Positions 1-7,255 of a DNA stretch of 11,172 nt are shown here, piece by piece (the first letter of the stretch is position 1; every line of letters starts with the position of its first letter). The notes under the pieces are model-generated. The model ran no database searches, was not told the origin of the DNA, and saw nothing but the letters and a program-made list of their open reading frames with translations. The DNA comes from an uncultured Lachnospiraceae bacterium. Lineage in GTDB: Bacteria; Bacillota; Clostridia; Lachnospirales; Lachnospiraceae. Where the stretch lies: the NCBI GenBank assembly GCA_900557385.1, contig USSP01000036.1, forward strand, positions 1 through 11,172, written 5' to 3'. A program made the translations under genes and the position numbers.

Positions 1-1256
1 CTCTGTTTGGCAATAATGATTTCTGCCACATTTTTCCGCTCTGTATCGTGATTGTAGTAGTCATCACGGTAAATAAACATAACCACATCCGCATCCTGCT
101 CGATTGCTCCCGACTCACGCAAATCAGAAAGCATGGGTCTGTGATCCGGTCTCTGCTCCACTGCACGGGATAACTGTGACAGGGCAATAACAGGCACACT
201 TAATTCTCTCGCCAACGCTTTTAAAGAACGGGAAATATCAGAAATTTCCTGCTGACGGGAATCGGATCTGCCACTTCCTGTCATTAACTGTAAATAGTCG
301 ATCATAATAATGGAAAGATTATGTTCCAACTTATACTTACGACATTTGGAGCGAAGCTCCGCAATACTGATACCCGGAGTATCATCTATGATCAGATTGG
401 ATTTTCCAATGGTGCCTGCACTTTCAATCAAGTCCTCCCATTCCTGATCCGACAATTGTCCGGTCCTGATATGCTGGGAATCTACTTTTGACTCTAAGGA
501 AAACAAACGGTTCACCAGCTGTTCCTTGGACATCTCAAGGCTGAATACCGCTACCGTCTGATTCTGTTTAAAAGCGATATGCTGTGCAATATTTAAAACA
601 AACGCGGTTTTTCCCATGGAAGGACGCGCTGCAATCAAAATCAGATCCGAAGGCTGCAAACCGGCTGTGCGATAATCCAGATCAATGAATCCCGTAGGGA
701 TACCGGTCACAGCTCCCTTATTTTTTGATGCCTTCTCGATCTTGTCCATGGCATTCATAACCACCTGACGGATCGGCACGAAGTCACCGGTATTTCTTTT
801 CTGTACTACGGAGAATACCTTTTTCTCCGTTTCCTCCAGAATCATTTCCAGGCTTTCCTTGCCCAGATAGCAGGTATTTTCAATCTCCTCTGTCAGCTTT
901 ATCAATTTCCGCAGGGTGGCCTTCTCTGCCACAATTCCCGCATAGTATTTGATATTCGCTGAAGTAGGTACCGCTGTGATAATATCCCGGATAAACTCCA
1001 GACTTGCCACCTCAGGCGGTACATCCTTCTCCTTGAGGCGGTTCTGTAAGGTCACCAGATCAACCGGAGAGCCTTCCTCGTTCAGCTCCACCATGGTGTC
1101 AAACAGGATTCCATATTGTTTGCCGTAAAAATCTTCCCCCGTGATCTGCTCCGAGGCAACCACGATTGCCTCACGATCCATGATCATAGAACCGATAACC
1201 GATTGCTCTGCTTCTATACTGTGTGGGAGAACGCGCTTGATCAGTGCTTCATCCAT
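1..1256 (-). CDS. dnaB: Replicative DNA helicase DnaB (3' end cut by window edge)
   Basis: Hexameric ATP-driven helicase that unwinds DNA ahead of the replisome and recruits primase. The frame is open for 418 codons from the ATG at 1256 and runs off the left edge. The product begins MDEALIKRVLPHSIEAEQSV, the usual DnaB N-terminal domain start. The RecA-like domain shows Walker A ARPSMGKTA at about residues 210-218, Walker B IIMIDYLQL with Asp near 320, then ALSQLSRAVEQR and DLRESGAIEQDADVVMF. The last visible residues, AEIIIAKQ, are the conserved near-C-terminal stretch, so only a few tens of residues should be missing. It starts 4 bases after the rplI stop, with no strong Shine-Dalgarno, so translation is probably coupled to rplI. 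No inactivating change is seen. Confidence 0.97.
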   Translation of the reverse strand, partial: MDEALIKRVLPHSIEAEQSVIGSMIMDREAIVVASEQITGEDFYGKQYGILFDTMVELNEEGSPVDLVTLQNRLKEKDVPPEVASLEFIRDIITAVPTSANIKYYAGIVAEKATLRKLIKLTEEIENTCYLGKESLEMILEETEKKVFSVVQKRNTGDFVPIRQVVMNAMDKIEKASKNKGAVTGIPTGFIDLDYRTAGLQPSDLILIAARPSMGKTAFVLNIAQHIAFKQNQTVAVFSLEMSKEQLVNRLFSLESKVDSQHIRTGQLSDQEWEDLIESAGTIGKSNLIIDDTPGISIAELRSKCRKYKLEHNLSIIMIDYLQLMTGSGRSDSRQQEISDISRSLKALARELSVPVIALSQLSRAVEQRPDHRPMLSDLRESGAIEQDADVVMFIYRDDYYNHDTERKNVAEIIIAKQ

Positions 1257-1260
1257 TGTC

Positions 1261-1707
1261 TTATACTTCTTTCACTTCTACCTTTAATGTACCTGTCACC
1301 TGGGGATGCAGTTTAATTTTCACCTCATATATGCCGAAGGTTTTAATGGGATCTGCCAACTGAATTTTCTTTTTATCGATTTCCAGTCCACATTGTTCCT
1401 TTGCAGCCACCGCAATTTCCTTGGATGCCACAGCGCCAAAGGCTTTTCCGTTCTCTCCCGCTTTCATTTCCACCGTCACCTTCTTGGTCTCCAGAAGGGC
1501 AGCCAGATCTTTGGCTTCCTGTAACTGCTGTGCTGCCAGTTTGTCGCTGTTTGCCTTTTGCAATTTCAGGTCATTTAAATTCTTTCCGGTTGCTTCGATA
1601 CCGATTTTTTTCGGCAGAATGTAGTTTCGGGCAAAACCATCATTGGCCTCAATGATGTCTCCCTTTTTTCCTAATTTTTTTTCATCCTGTAATAAAATAA
1701 TTTTCAC
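1261..1707 (-). CDS. rplI: Ribosomal protein bL9
   Basis: Large-subunit protein that binds 23S rRNA near the L1 stalk and helps keep reading frame. The 148-residue product has the usual bL9 length. The N-terminal RNA-binding domain reads MKIILLQDEKKLGKKGD, followed by the glycine/asparagine-containing DGFARNYILPK segment. A long connecting helix (about residues 41-75, rich in Lys, Gln and Ala) leads to the C-terminal domain with GAVASKEIA and ending LKVEVKEV. The start is GTG at 1707, sharing one base with the gdpP TAG stop (TAGTG), with a GGATGGAG ribosome site about 11 bases upstream. This arrangement implies translational coupling. The gene lies between gdpP and dnaB, a standard Firmicute order. 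Confidence 0.97.
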   Translation of the reverse strand: MKIILLQDEKKLGKKGDIIEANDGFARNYILPKKIGIEATGKNLNDLKLQKANSDKLAAQQLQEAKDLAALLETKKVTVEMKAGENGKAFGAVASKEIAVAAKEQCGLEIDKKKIQLADPIKTFGIYEVKIKLHPQVTGTLKVEVKEV

Positions 1708-3761
1708 TAGTCTAATTCTCCATCCTCTATCATAGTATCTATGGTACGTTTCACTGCTCCGATAGCCTCAATCAAAGAAGTACCTTCCATCTGGCAGCCT
1801 GCCACATTCATATGACCACCGCCTCCCAGCTTCTCCATAATAACCTGTACATTCACATCATCAATGGAGCGGGCACTGATAAAAATCTTACCGGCATAAT
1901 CCGTAAGTACGAAACTTGCCTTGATTCCTTTGATATTCAGTAACTCGTTTGCTGCTTGGGCTCCCACTACTGTAGGGCTGTTAATATCCTCTCCCGTGCA
2001 GGTGGAAATTGCATAATAAGTACGATAAATCTCAGCCTGGCTGACTGCATCGGCTTTCGCTTTATACTCTGCAGCCCCCTCCCGGAACAGTTTCCGCACA
2101 CGGGTCACATCCGCACCGTTACGGCGCAGGAATGCTGCCGCTTCGAAGGTACGCACGCCGGTCTTGGTCATAAAGTTGTTGGTATCGATCATGATGCCGG
2201 AGTACAGACAGTCCACCTCTTCCGCACAGATGTGGATATTATCCAATGTATACTGCAGAATTTCCGCTACCATCTCACAGGTGGAAGATGCGTATGCCTC
2301 AATATAAGACAAAGTTGCATTCTCAATCACTTCACTTCCCTGACGATGATGATCCAATACTACCACCGACTTACAAAAATGTAACAGTTCCGGACATTCC
2401 GTGATGCTGGGTTTATTTACATCTACGATAATCAGCACTGCATTAGAGCCTACCATATCCAAAGCCTGCTGGCTGTTTAAAATCATATTGGGTTCGTAAT
2501 CCGGATTATCCATAAATAAATCCACTAAGGGCTGCAGGGAAGTCGATACATCATTTAATACAATATGCGCTTCTCTGTCCAAAGTCTTGGCAATCCGGTA
2601 AATACCAATAGAAGCACCAAACGAATCCACATCTCCCAGACGATGTCCCATAATGAACACCTGATCCTTGGCCGTAATAATTTCCTTCAAGGCATGCGCC
2701 TTCACACGCGCCTTCACTCTGGTACTCTTCTCCACCTGCTGGCTCTTACCACCGTAATAGGTGATATTTTCCATGGTTTTGATAACAGCCTGATCACCGC
2801 CACGTCCCAAAGCGAGGTCAATGGCATTTCGGGCAAATTCATAATTCTGGGCATAAGTCAGACCGCCAATGCCGATACCAATACTGATCGTCACTGCCAT
2901 CTCATTTCCGATATTGACCGTTTTCACATCCTCGAGCAGATCAAACTTGGCCTCTTTCAGCTGGGAAATCGCCTTTTTCCGTAAAATGATCAGATATTTA
3001 TCCTTCTCCAGCTTTTTACAGATGCCATCCAGACCGGCAATATATTTGTTGATCTTACGATCAATCAACGCAATCAAAAGGGATCTTCTGACTTCCTCAA
3101 CACTCTCCAAAGCTTCTTCATAATTATCCAGATAAAGCAGTCCCACTGCCACACTCTGGTCATCCACTTCCTGAAGCGCAATCTTCAATGCAGTCTCGTC
3201 AAAAAGATAAAAGGCCACCAGATATCCTTCATATTCACTTAAATCAATAAGCTCGCTGCCCCGTGACATATCCTTTAGAGAGATCTTTTTCATTTTGGCA
3301 ATGAAATTATGTCCCTCGAATTCTACTTCGCACTCTGTCTCTGTCACATCCGTCTCACCCGGAAGTCTCTCTCTGGTCACCGAGGGGAATATGGAGGTAA
3401 TGGATTTATTAAACCCCTGCTCCTTATGCACCGTGTTCTCAAACTCTTCGTTGCTCCAAATCACCCTGCCGTTCTCGTCCAGCAGAGCATAGGGCAATTC
3501 CAGTTGTCGTAACAGCGTTCTCTGGATCTGACCGTACTCCGTTGCAAAGCTGATCAGTTCATTCATGATCAGTGTCTTACTATTGCGCATCATAATCAGC
3601 ACAATCGTAAAATACACCAGCGCGTAGAAACTTAGTATCAGTCCCACTCTGTAATCCAGGAAATAGGAAGCCACATCGACACCGATGAGCAAAAATCCAA
3701 GATAGAGGGAATAGCGGAACAGCAGCTTCTGCTTTCCCTTTAATTTCACATTGTTCTTCAT
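1707..3761 (-). CDS. gdpP: Cyclic-di-AMP phosphodiesterase GdpP (DHH-DHHA1 family, membrane bound)
   Basis: Membrane phosphodiesterase of the GdpP/YybT family, which hydrolyses c-di-AMP to pApA and so affects cell-wall stress, osmolyte balance and beta-lactam tolerance. The 684-residue product matches family architecture: two membrane helices (about residues 15-35 and 39-58), a PAS-like region (about 80-200, beginning LPYALLDENGRVIWSN), a degenerate GGDEF domain (about 200-330, lacking a GGDEF signature), then DHH and DHHA1 domains. Likely metal ligands are visible: H373, D377 and D379 in GHRLGDVDS, D447 in IIVDVNK, D470-H471-H472 in VVLDHHRQG, and D526 in GIMIDTNNF. The DHHA1 glycine motif GGGGHMNVAG is at about 646-655. 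All catalytic residues seem intact. It is first in a gdpP-rplI-dnaB unit with a promoter just upstream and an AGAGG ribosome site. Confidence 0.95.
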   Translation of the reverse strand: MKNNVKLKGKQKLLFRYSLYLGFLLIGVDVASYFLDYRVGLILSFYALVYFTIVLIMMRNSKTLIMNELISFATEYGQIQRTLLRQLELPYALLDENGRVIWSNEEFENTVHKEQGFNKSITSIFPSVTRERLPGETDVTETECEVEFEGHNFIAKMKKISLKDMSRGSELIDLSEYEGYLVAFYLFDETALKIALQEVDDQSVAVGLLYLDNYEEALESVEEVRRSLLIALIDRKINKYIAGLDGICKKLEKDKYLIILRKKAISQLKEAKFDLLEDVKTVNIGNEMAVTISIGIGIGGLTYAQNYEFARNAIDLALGRGGDQAVIKTMENITYYGGKSQQVEKSTRVKARVKAHALKEIITAKDQVFIMGHRLGDVDSFGASIGIYRIAKTLDREAHIVLNDVSTSLQPLVDLFMDNPDYEPNMILNSQQALDMVGSNAVLIIVDVNKPSITECPELLHFCKSVVVLDHHRQGSEVIENATLSYIEAYASSTCEMVAEILQYTLDNIHICAEEVDCLYSGIMIDTNNFMTKTGVRTFEAAAFLRRNGADVTRVRKLFREGAAEYKAKADAVSQAEIYRTYYAISTCTGEDINSPTVVGAQAANELLNIKGIKASFVLTDYAGKIFISARSIDDVNVQVIMEKLGGGGHMNVAGCQMEGTSLIEAIGAVKRTIDTMIEDGELD

Positions 3762-3799
3762 ACGTGTCCTCTTGTGCTTATCACAAATTAATCTTTTAT

Positions 3800-3805
3800 A
3801 TTATA
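3800..3805 (-). promoter_or_regulatory. Promoter -10 box for the gdpP-rplI-dnaB unit
   Basis: Read on the minus strand this is a perfect TATAAT in the context GGTGCTATAATATAAA, about 38 bases upstream of the gdpP ATG and just after the rpsR terminator. The -35 region is weak: TGGTAG at 17-base spacing. Its position between a terminator and a start codon makes it the likely start of the gdpP transcript. Confidence 0.6.
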
Positions 3806-3844
3806 GCACCTTTTGGGCAAAACTACCATAGTATTCTTTTGCAG

Positions 3845-3879
3845 AAAAAAAGCCCGTCGGGTCGAAACCTGACGGTCTT
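3845..3879 (-). terminator. Intrinsic terminator of the rpsF-ssb-rpsR operon
   Basis: On the minus strand, CCGTCAGGT pairs with ACCCGACGG (one A-C mismatch) around a TTCG tetraloop. The stem is flanked by AAG/CTT pairs and followed by a run of six or more T. It lies 10 bases past the rpsR stop, so it separates the ribosomal-protein/SSB operon from the gdpP unit. Confidence 0.9.
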
Positions 3880-3889
3880 AGCTGTCATA

Positions 3890-4153
3890 TTAGTCCATTA
3901 CATAGGGCATCAGCGCAACGTGACGAGCTCTCTTAATTGCTACAGTCAGTGCTCTCTGATGTTTTGCACAGTTTCCGGTGATACGACGAGGAAGGATCTT
4001 ACCTCTCTCGGATACGTATCTCTTTAACTTTGCGGTATCTTTGTAATCAATTACGTTATCTTTTCCACAGAATACGCAAACTTTTTTTCTTCTGCGCATG
4101 CCGCCTTTTCTTCTCATAGGAGAATCAGACTTCTCGGTCTTATTAAAAGCCAT
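3890..4153 (-). CDS. rpsR: Ribosomal protein bS18
   Basis: Small-subunit protein that forms a heterodimer with S6 and binds the central domain of 16S rRNA. The product is 87 residues, slightly longer than many bS18 because of a basic N-terminal lead (MAFNKTEKSDSPMRRKGGMRR). The core carries VCVFCGK (a CxxC pair typical of the cysteine-containing form of S18), DYKDTAKLKRYVSERGKI, then LPRRITGNCAKHQR and a basic tail with KRARHVALMPY. A strong AAGGAGG ribosome site lies 7 bases upstream of the ATG. It is the third gene of rpsF-ssb-rpsR, the canonical bacterial order, and is followed directly by an intrinsic terminator. Confidence 0.97.
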   Translation of the reverse strand: MAFNKTEKSDSPMRRKGGMRRRKKVCVFCGKDNVIDYKDTAKLKRYVSERGKILPRRITGNCAKHQRALTVAIKRARHVALMPYVMD

Positions 4154-4181
4154 AGTATTGCCTCCTTCTTAAAATCTGTTT

Positions 4182-4631
4182 TTAGTTAAAGGGCAGTTCT
4201 TCTTCAATTCCATCGGGAATATTCATGAAGCCTTCGCTTGCTCCCATAGGAGCCGGACGAGAGGGACCCTGACTGCTACCGGAGAAACCCCCATCTCCGC
4301 CGGAAGCGTTCTTGCTCTCTGCAAATTCCTGTTCCTCAACTACCACATCTGTCGTGTAAACCTTTACACCATCCTTATTGGTATAACTACCGGTCTGGAT
4401 TCGTCCGGTAACCGCAATCTTCGTTCCTTTACGGAAGTACTTCTCAGCAAACTCTGCAGCTCTGCCGAAAGCAACGCAACCAATAAAGTCAGCGGACTGT
4501 TCGTCATTGTTGCGGTTAAACCTGCGATCAACTGCGATTGTATAACGTGCAATTGCAGTTGCGTTCTCCCCCTGGGAGTAACGAACCTCAGGATCTCTTG
4601 TCAATCTACCCATAAGAATTACTTTATTCAT
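4182..4631 (-). CDS. ssb: Single-stranded DNA-binding protein
   Basis: Binds and protects single-stranded DNA during replication, repair and recombination and recruits partners through its C-terminal tip. The 149-residue product starts MNKVILMGRLTRDPEVRYS, the classic OB-fold opening, with DFIGCVAFGRAAEFAEKYFRKG and GRIQTGSYTNKDG inside the fold (about residues 1-105). A short Gly/Ser/Pro-rich linker (about 108-135) leads to an acidic tip ending EEELPFN. Partner-binding tips usually end in Pro-Phe, so the extra Asn after PF is a small departure. The gene sits between rpsF and rpsR, where the housekeeping ssb is found in most Firmicutes. Only a weak AGAGAG-type ribosome site is visible. Confidence 0.97.
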   Translation of the reverse strand: MNKVILMGRLTRDPEVRYSQGENATAIARYTIAVDRRFNRNNDEQSADFIGCVAFGRAAEFAEKYFRKGTKIAVTGRIQTGSYTNKDGVKVYTTDVVVEEQEFAESKNASGGDGGFSGSSQGPSRPAPMGASEGFMNIPDGIEEELPFN

Positions 4632-4651
4632 ACCCGTTCTCTCTTTTCTGT

Positions 4652-4942
4652 CTATTTCTCGTCCTGTCTAACAACTAAATAACGAATTACGTTATCCATG
4701 ATGCGAACACGGCTCTCGATTTCAGCGGGAACAGTGGGCTCTGCGTCAAACTGAATGAAGTAATAGAAAGCTTCCTTCATCTTCTGAACATCGTACGCAA
4801 GTTTTCTCTTACCCCACTCGTCAACATTGGTGATCTGACCACCGAATCTCTCGATCAGAGCTTTGCACTGCTCAACAGTAGCTGCTCTCTCATCGTCTTC
4901 GATCTTAGCGCTGACAACGACGGCTAATTCATATTTGTTCAT
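4652..4942 (-). CDS. rpsF: Ribosomal protein bS6
   Basis: Small-subunit protein that pairs with S18 on the platform of the 30S subunit. The 96-residue product has the normal length and ferredoxin-like pattern. It begins MNKYELAVVVSAKIEDDE, with GGQITNVDEWGKRKLAYDVQK in the middle and RVRIMDNVIRYLVVRQDEK at the end. The ATG is preceded by a near-perfect AAAGGAGGT ribosome site 7 bases upstream. It is the first gene of the rpsF-ssb-rpsR operon, and its leader carries an extended -10 promoter and a hairpin that may take part in S6:S18 feedback control. Confidence 0.97.
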   Translation of the reverse strand: MNKYELAVVVSAKIEDDERAATVEQCKALIERFGGQITNVDEWGKRKLAYDVQKMKEAFYYFIQFDAEPTVPAEIESRVRIMDNVIRYLVVRQDEK

Positions 4943-4966
4943 GCTTGTACCTCCTTTTGGTCTCTG

Positions 4967-4987
4967 GCCCCTGTCTCATGCAGGAGC
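4967..4987 (-). promoter_or_regulatory. Hairpin in the rpsF leader (possible S6:S18 autoregulatory element)
   Basis: On the minus strand GCTCCTG pairs with CAGGGGC (7 pairs, one G-U) around a CATGAGA loop. It lies between the predicted transcription start and the rpsF ribosome site. Many bacterial rpsF leaders carry a structured element bound by the S6:S18 complex. Position supports that role here, but I could not match the full consensus, so the assignment is tentative. Confidence 0.4.
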
Positions 4988-4996
4988 AAGGAAATT

Positions 4997-5005
4997 ATTG
5001 TATCA
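4997..5005 (-). promoter_or_regulatory. Extended -10 promoter of rpsF-ssb-rpsR
   Basis: The minus strand reads TGATACAAT: a TACAAT -10 box preceded by the TGn extension. No good -35 lies at the usual distance (TATGTT at 17 bases), which is common for extended -10 promoters. It is about 55 bases upstream of the rpsF ATG and downstream of the DUF951 stop, so the operon can be transcribed on its own. Confidence 0.55.
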
Positions 5006-5039
5006 CGGAGAAATATGATAACATAGGGTCCCGCTAAAA

Positions 5040-5222
5040 TCAAGCTTTTGCATGAATTTCTCTAATGTTTTTTTCTACCTGTTTTCTCGGAAGCATAATC
5101 TGATGCTCACATCCGCAGCATTTCAGGCGGAAATCTGCTCCAACCCGTAACACTTCCCATTCTTTACTGCCACAAGGATGCTGCTTCTTTAACCGGATGA
5201 TATCTCCTACTTTGATTTCCAT
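5040..5222 (-). CDS. DUF951 family small protein
   Basis: A 60-residue protein of the DUF951 family (YyaB-like in Bacillus), function unknown. It starts MEIKVGDIIRLKKQHPCGS, has KEWEVLRVGADFRLKCCGC in the middle, and ends with a basic helix. The conserved HPCG and KCCGC cysteines suggest a small beta-rich fold that may bind zinc or nucleic acid; that is inference. The start is well supported by TAGGAG 7 bases upstream of the ATG. It begins 19 bases after the sirtuin stop and lies just upstream of the rpsF promoter. The DUF951-rpsF neighbourhood is widely conserved in Firmicutes, which hints at a translation- or replication-related role. Confidence 0.9.
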   Translation of the reverse strand: MEIKVGDIIRLKKQHPCGSKEWEVLRVGADFRLKCCGCEHQIMLPRKQVEKNIREIHAKA

Positions 5223-5241
5223 ATCATACTCCTAACGTTAC

Positions 5242-5958
5242 TTACGGCAATTGCCCGAAAATTTCTCCGATACTTCCCTGTATCACCAGATCGGCAATCT
5301 TATCTTTGGGAGTCGGTGTCTTATTGATCAAAACCAGTTTATTGCCTCGATAATAATCGATCAATCCCGCTGCAGGATAAACTGCCAGAGAGGTTCCTCC
5401 GATGATCAGTATATCTGCATGACTGATCGACGAAACAGCATCTTCTAATGTCTGCTGATCCAACCCTTCCTCATAAAGCACCACATCCGGTTTCACGATG
5501 CCGCCGCAGGTGCAACGGGGAATCCCTGTGGAATTTTTCACAAACTCCACATCGTAGAATTTTCCGCATTCCTCGCAGTAGTTCCGCAGGACACTGCCGT
5601 GGAGCTCCAGCACATGTTTCGAGCCTGCCGCCTGGTGCAGTCCATCGATGTTCTGGGTCACCACCGCCTTTAATTTTCCCTCCTGCTCCCACTGTGCCAG
5701 CTTTTTGTGGGCTGCATTGGGTTTTGCATCCAGATACAGCATCTTGTCCCGGTAAAACCGGAAAAATTCCTCCGTTTTGCTGCGGAAAAAAGTGTGGCTT
5801 AAAATCGTCTCCGGTGGATAGTCATACTTCTGATGATACAATCCGTCCGTACTGCGAAAATCCGGGATACCGCTCTCTGTGGATACACCGGCTCCACCGA
5901 AAAATACAATGTTATTGCTTTCCTCTACCCATTTCTTTAAGATTTCCAGTTCTGTCAT
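5242..5958 (-). CDS. NAD-dependent protein deacylase, Sir2/CobB family
   Basis: Sirtuin that removes acyl groups from lysine side chains using NAD. Numbered from the chosen start, it shows the Rossmann NAD motif GAGVSTESGIPDFR (about 22-35), TQNIDGLH (101-108), catalytic His120 in LELHGS, and zinc cysteines YCEEC (128 and 131) and RCTCGG (149 and 151). It continues with KPDVVLYEE and GGTSLAVYPAAG, and ends IFGQLP. Length is 238 residues, normal for bacterial sirtuins. The frame is open up to an ATG at 5994, but neither that codon nor the ATG at 5970 has a ribosome site, whereas the ATG at 5958 follows GGGGG by 5 bases and gives the usual start MTELEILKKW; I therefore use 5958. It is followed by DUF951. 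The substrate cannot be read from sequence. Confidence 0.95.
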   Translation of the reverse strand: MTELEILKKWVEESNNIVFFGGAGVSTESGIPDFRSTDGLYHQKYDYPPETILSHTFFRSKTEEFFRFYRDKMLYLDAKPNAAHKKLAQWEQEGKLKAVVTQNIDGLHQAAGSKHVLELHGSVLRNYCEECGKFYDVEFVKNSTGIPRCTCGGIVKPDVVLYEEGLDQQTLEDAVSSISHADILIIGGTSLAVYPAAGLIDYYRGNKLVLINKTPTPKDKIADLVIQGSIGEIFGQLP

Positions 5959-5963
5959 TCTTT

Positions 5964-5968
5964 CCCCC
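5964..5968 (-). promoter_or_regulatory. Ribosome binding site that sets the sirtuin start
   Basis: GGGGG on the minus strand, 5 bases before the ATG at 5958. The two upstream in-frame ATGs (5970 and 5994) have no purine-rich site at a usable distance, so this site decides the start. Confidence 0.6.
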
Positions 5969-5975
5969 ATTTCTG

Positions 5976-6058
5976 CGCACGCTTTTTTGCGCATGACGAG
6001 TTTGTGTCAAGTAAGCGCAGACACAAATCTCGAGATTGAAAAATTTTATTTTTCAATC
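5976..6058. repeat. Three consecutive inverted repeats between the glycosyltransferase and sirtuin genes
   Basis: Repeat one, 6034-6058: GATTGAAAAA and its exact complement around a 5-base loop, with the glycosyltransferase TAA inside the loop. Repeat two, about 5999-6031: TTTGTGTC pairs with GACACAAA around an 11-base loop, extended by GAG/CTC with one bulge. Repeat three, about 5976-5993: TGCGCA at both ends around a T-rich centre. None has a clean U-tract on the transcribed minus strand, so this is not a textbook terminator. It may act as a 3' end processing structure or a structured leader of the sirtuin mRNA. Confidence 0.55.
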
Positions 6059-7239
6059 TTTCCCTCAATCCATTCTTCCAACACACTGGCGCGGCTTGCC
6101 CAGGTATGGTCTCTCAAAGTTGTGTGATAGGCTTCTTCTCTGATATTCTGTAAAGTCTTTTGACCCGGTTCTTCCAGCAGCCTCCCCACCTTTTCTGGTA
6201 CCACAGCCATGTGGGAAGGATTGTACAGTAGTACATTTTCCTCATCCTTAAGGATTTCCTCCAGATAAAGGCTGGAGTCCGTGAGGCAGACCGCCCCGTT
6301 TAACATGGTGTTAAAAATTCTGTCATGGGCACCGTCCTTAAACCAGGGCATCACATTGACGGAAATCTTGGATGCCATGATTTTTTCCAGACATTCCCTG
6401 GAATTCAGGGAACCGCCCCACAACAGATTTTCTTTACGATTACAAGCCAGTTCATCCCAGCCGCCACCGTATACCTCCACTTTAAATCCGCTATCCACCA
6501 GGGTCTGAATGATTTTGCCCCGCATCACATTCCGCACATAGAGGTCGATAAAAATCAGGTTGGGAATGGTCTGTTTCAATTCTGCCTCTGTCACTTCCGG
6601 AATTTCCCGACGGATATGCCGTTCTGCCACATCTTCCAGTGTCAGATTCGGATGCTGCAAAAGTTCTGCAATCATTCCCCGGTAGAAATCTCCGTATTCC
6701 TTCCCGTTCCGGTCAATGTACTTGTCGAAATGGTTGGGAGGTGTATAGTTTCCCGTAAAGCAGAAGTCACTCTTCTTTTGATTCCAAGGAATCAAGTCCT
6801 CATAACCGCACACCGGTGTTCCCGCCAGAGGCAAAAAATAATCGCTGTGTATTTCCGGAAAAAACCGTTTCATGTAGTCCCGATGCTTTCTATCAATACT
6901 GATATGGTAGTAATTAGGAGGCACCTGTTCAATGAATCCATGATAATAAAAGGGATGATCCACGACGATATTGTAGCAGGGAATATCAAAAGCCTCCCAG
7001 ATATACTCATGGTTCTCATCCAGGAGTATCGTGTCCTGGGATATTGCATGAAAGTTAAAGGTCACCATCACCGTATTGCCACGTTCAATAAAACGGAGAA
7101 GCTCTCCCGAGCTCTCCGCTTCTCTCTCAAAATCAAACATCAGGACTTTGTGTCCCATTTCTATAAAGGCTTTCGCCAGCTGTTCGCTGAAATATCCCTG
7201 TGTCTCGATACCGCCTTTAAAAAGTACAATCCTTTTCAT
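6046..7239 (-). CDS. CgeB/DUF3880-like glycosyltransferase (GT-B type)
   Basis: A 397-residue cytoplasmic protein with no signal peptide or membrane helix. It opens MKRIVLFKGGIETQGYFSEQ, a Rossmann-like N-terminal domain in which a DUF3880-type segment (about 50-135, including YNIVVDHPFYYH) can be seen. The C-terminal half carries VEVYGGGWDE (about 254-263), then the acceptor/sugar-nucleotide region typical of Glyco_trans_1_2: SVNVMPWFKDGAHDRIFNTM (about 293-312), GAVCLTDSS and an EILKDEENVLLY segment (about 329-339). Such proteins transfer a sugar from a nucleotide donor; relatives include spore-maturation CgeB and flagellin-modifying enzymes. Donor and acceptor cannot be read here. It starts 16 bases after the metalloprotease stop with a GGAG ribosome site, so the two are probably cotranscribed. 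Confidence 0.8.
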   Translation of the reverse strand: MKRIVLFKGGIETQGYFSEQLAKAFIEMGHKVLMFDFEREAESSGELLRFIERGNTVMVTFNFHAISQDTILLDENHEYIWEAFDIPCYNIVVDHPFYYHGFIEQVPPNYYHISIDRKHRDYMKRFFPEIHSDYFLPLAGTPVCGYEDLIPWNQKKSDFCFTGNYTPPNHFDKYIDRNGKEYGDFYRGMIAELLQHPNLTLEDVAERHIRREIPEVTEAELKQTIPNLIFIDLYVRNVMRGKIIQTLVDSGFKVEVYGGGWDELACNRKENLLWGGSLNSRECLEKIMASKISVNVMPWFKDGAHDRIFNTMLNGAVCLTDSSLYLEEILKDEENVLLYNPSHMAVVPEKVGRLLEEPGQKTLQNIREEAYHTTLRDHTWASRASVLEEWIEGKIEK

Positions 7240-7255
7240 TTTGTCTTACTCCGGT

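Noticed and set aside
1956..2984. Two plus-strand open frames opposite gdpP (142 and 139 codons)
   Set aside because: Shadows of the conserved DHH and GGDEF-like coding sequence; no initiation signals.
5959..5994. Twelve extra N-terminal codons for the sirtuin from the ATG at 5994
   Set aside because: No ribosome site precedes this ATG, and the extra residues fall in an inverted repeat and are not part of the sirtuin fold.
5448..5996. 182-codon plus-strand open frame opposite the sirtuin gene
   Set aside because: Antisense shadow; Pro/Cys/Arg-rich translation with no domain and no ribosome site, while the minus strand encodes a clear sirtuin.
6005..6010. Perfect TTGACA on the minus strand upstream of the sirtuin gene
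   Set aside because: No -10-like hexamer at 16-18 bases (an A-rich AAAAAG instead), and the hexamer lies in an inverted-repeat arm, so it was not called a promoter.
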